Positions 63,678 to 64,000 of a stretch of 64,000 nucleotides of DNA are shown here, in pieces (position 1 is the first letter of the stretch; every line of letters begins with the position of its first letter). The stretch is from Pseudomonas cavernae (GTDB lineage Bacteria; Pseudomonadota; Gammaproteobacteria; Pseudomonadales; Pseudomonadaceae). Made by a program: the position numbers and the translations under genes. The notes below the pieces were generated by a model. That model had not been told where the DNA came from. It made no database searches and saw only the letters and a list, made by a program, of their open reading frames with translations. The stretch lies in the NCBI RefSeq assembly GCF_003595175.1, contig NZ_CP032419.1, positions 2,790,001 through 2,854,000 of the forward strand. The letters run 5' to 3'.

Positions 63678-63875
63678 AGAACCTGCTTACGATCTCGCGA
63701 GCTAGAGTCAAACAAGGCGAAAACGGCTGAGGAAGCGGAGTTTACGCGTTGTAAATGAGCATGACTCGTTTCACTCGCCCTTTGGGCCGCGCTAAAGCGC
63801 GTTAGCAGCAAGCTGCTTTCCGAAGCCGTTTTCAACGCAGTTTGACCGACGCGCAGCAGATCGTAGACAGGTTCT
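63678..63875. repeat. Interspersed repeat with AGAACCTG terminal inverted ends, copy B
   Basis: 198 bp from AGAACCTGCTTACGATC to GATCGTAGACAGGTTCT, containing GACTCGTTTCACTCGCCC, GCTAAAGCGCGTTAGC and the blocks of copy A in reverse order. The right end overlaps the first bases of the msrB stop codon. An ORF through it is spurious. Confidence 0.78.
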
Positions 63876-64000
63876 AGCCGCGGGGCTCGAGCTTCAGCGA
63901 GGCCGAGTTGATGCAGTAGCGCAGGCCCGTGGGTGCCGGGCCGTCGGGAAACACATGGCCGAGGTGGGCATCGCACTTGCCGCATTTGACTTCGATGCGG
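63874..64000 (-). CDS. msrB: Peptide methionine-R-sulfoxide reductase MsrB, 3' part
   Basis: The last 42 codons are in the window; the start lies beyond it. The text [20 protein letters not shown] and [16 protein letters not shown] has the zinc Cys pair CxxC and the catalytic Cys in RYCINS of MsrB. It repairs oxidised methionine and fits with the adjacent gpx and peroxide regulator. Confidence 0.93.
   Translation of the reverse strand, partial: RIEVKCGKCDAHLGHVFPDGPAPTGLRYCINSASLKLEPRG

Noticed and set aside
63626..63985. A 119-codon minus-strand open frame ending the window
   Set aside because: It runs through the AGAACCTG repeat and an out-of-frame part of msrB. Such repeat-derived frames (SASSAVFALFDSS text) look like annotation artefacts.

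Overview
The window looks like a Pseudomonas chromosome of the P. aeruginosa lineage. Evidence: high GC, typical Pseudomonas protein sequences, a complete choline/glycine betaine degradation regulon of the Pseudomonas type (gbcAB, dgcAB, soxBDAG, gbdR, cbc, bet genes), and flanks (copRS, yadGH-like ABC genes, fadE, tRNA Gly/Glu, a sagS-like hybrid kinase, ospR-like MarR, gpx, msrB) that I recall lying close together in P. aeruginosa. No transposase, phage or CRISPR array is visible. The species cannot be named from this.

Layout. 1-4832: copper resistance (end of copA, a Met/His-rich protein, copB, a cytochrome c, a DUF411/CopG protein, copRS). 4980-9070: RND pump and its membrane fusion protein. 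9196-12654: CBS-domain protein, EF-G-like GTPase and a GST. 12972-13205: a chimera of two gene fragments. 13323-21256: ABC exporter, transglutaminase-like protein, acyl-CoA dehydrogenase, a tandem tRNA Gly-Glu-Gly-Glu array, a coiled-coil membrane protein and a second GST. 21468-58951: the betaine supercluster. 59302-64000: DUF815 ATPase, hybrid kinase, MarR regulator, glutathione peroxidase and the 3' end of msrB.

The supercluster encodes a whole pathway. Choline enters by BetT and the Cbc ABC transporter. BetA and BetB oxidise it to glycine betaine. GbcAB demethylates betaine to dimethylglycine, DgcAB with an ETF pair makes sarcosine, and SoxBDAG makes glycine. GlyA and SdaB carry carbon on to serine and pyruvate, while FdhA and PurU handle the formaldehyde/one-carbon units. 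GbdR is the expected activator and BetI the choline-responsive repressor.

The most useful observations are regulatory. A 71-bp block with identical internal spacing lies upstream of gbcB and of glyA. It contains a TGCGAC-N14-type direct repeat that also occurs upstream of gbdR and near sdaB, so it is a candidate GbdR operator. A BetI-type palindrome, matching the two at betI and betT/betB, lies just after a -10 element upstream of gbdR itself. This suggests that choline, through BetI, may control the betaine regulator in this strain. Other points are an M19-family protein without its usual metal ligands, a DgcA with three of four cluster cysteines, a 29-codon ORF after gbcA, palindromic repeats in many gaps inside the betaine operons, and an interspersed repeat whose ends meet the stop codons of gst and msrB.
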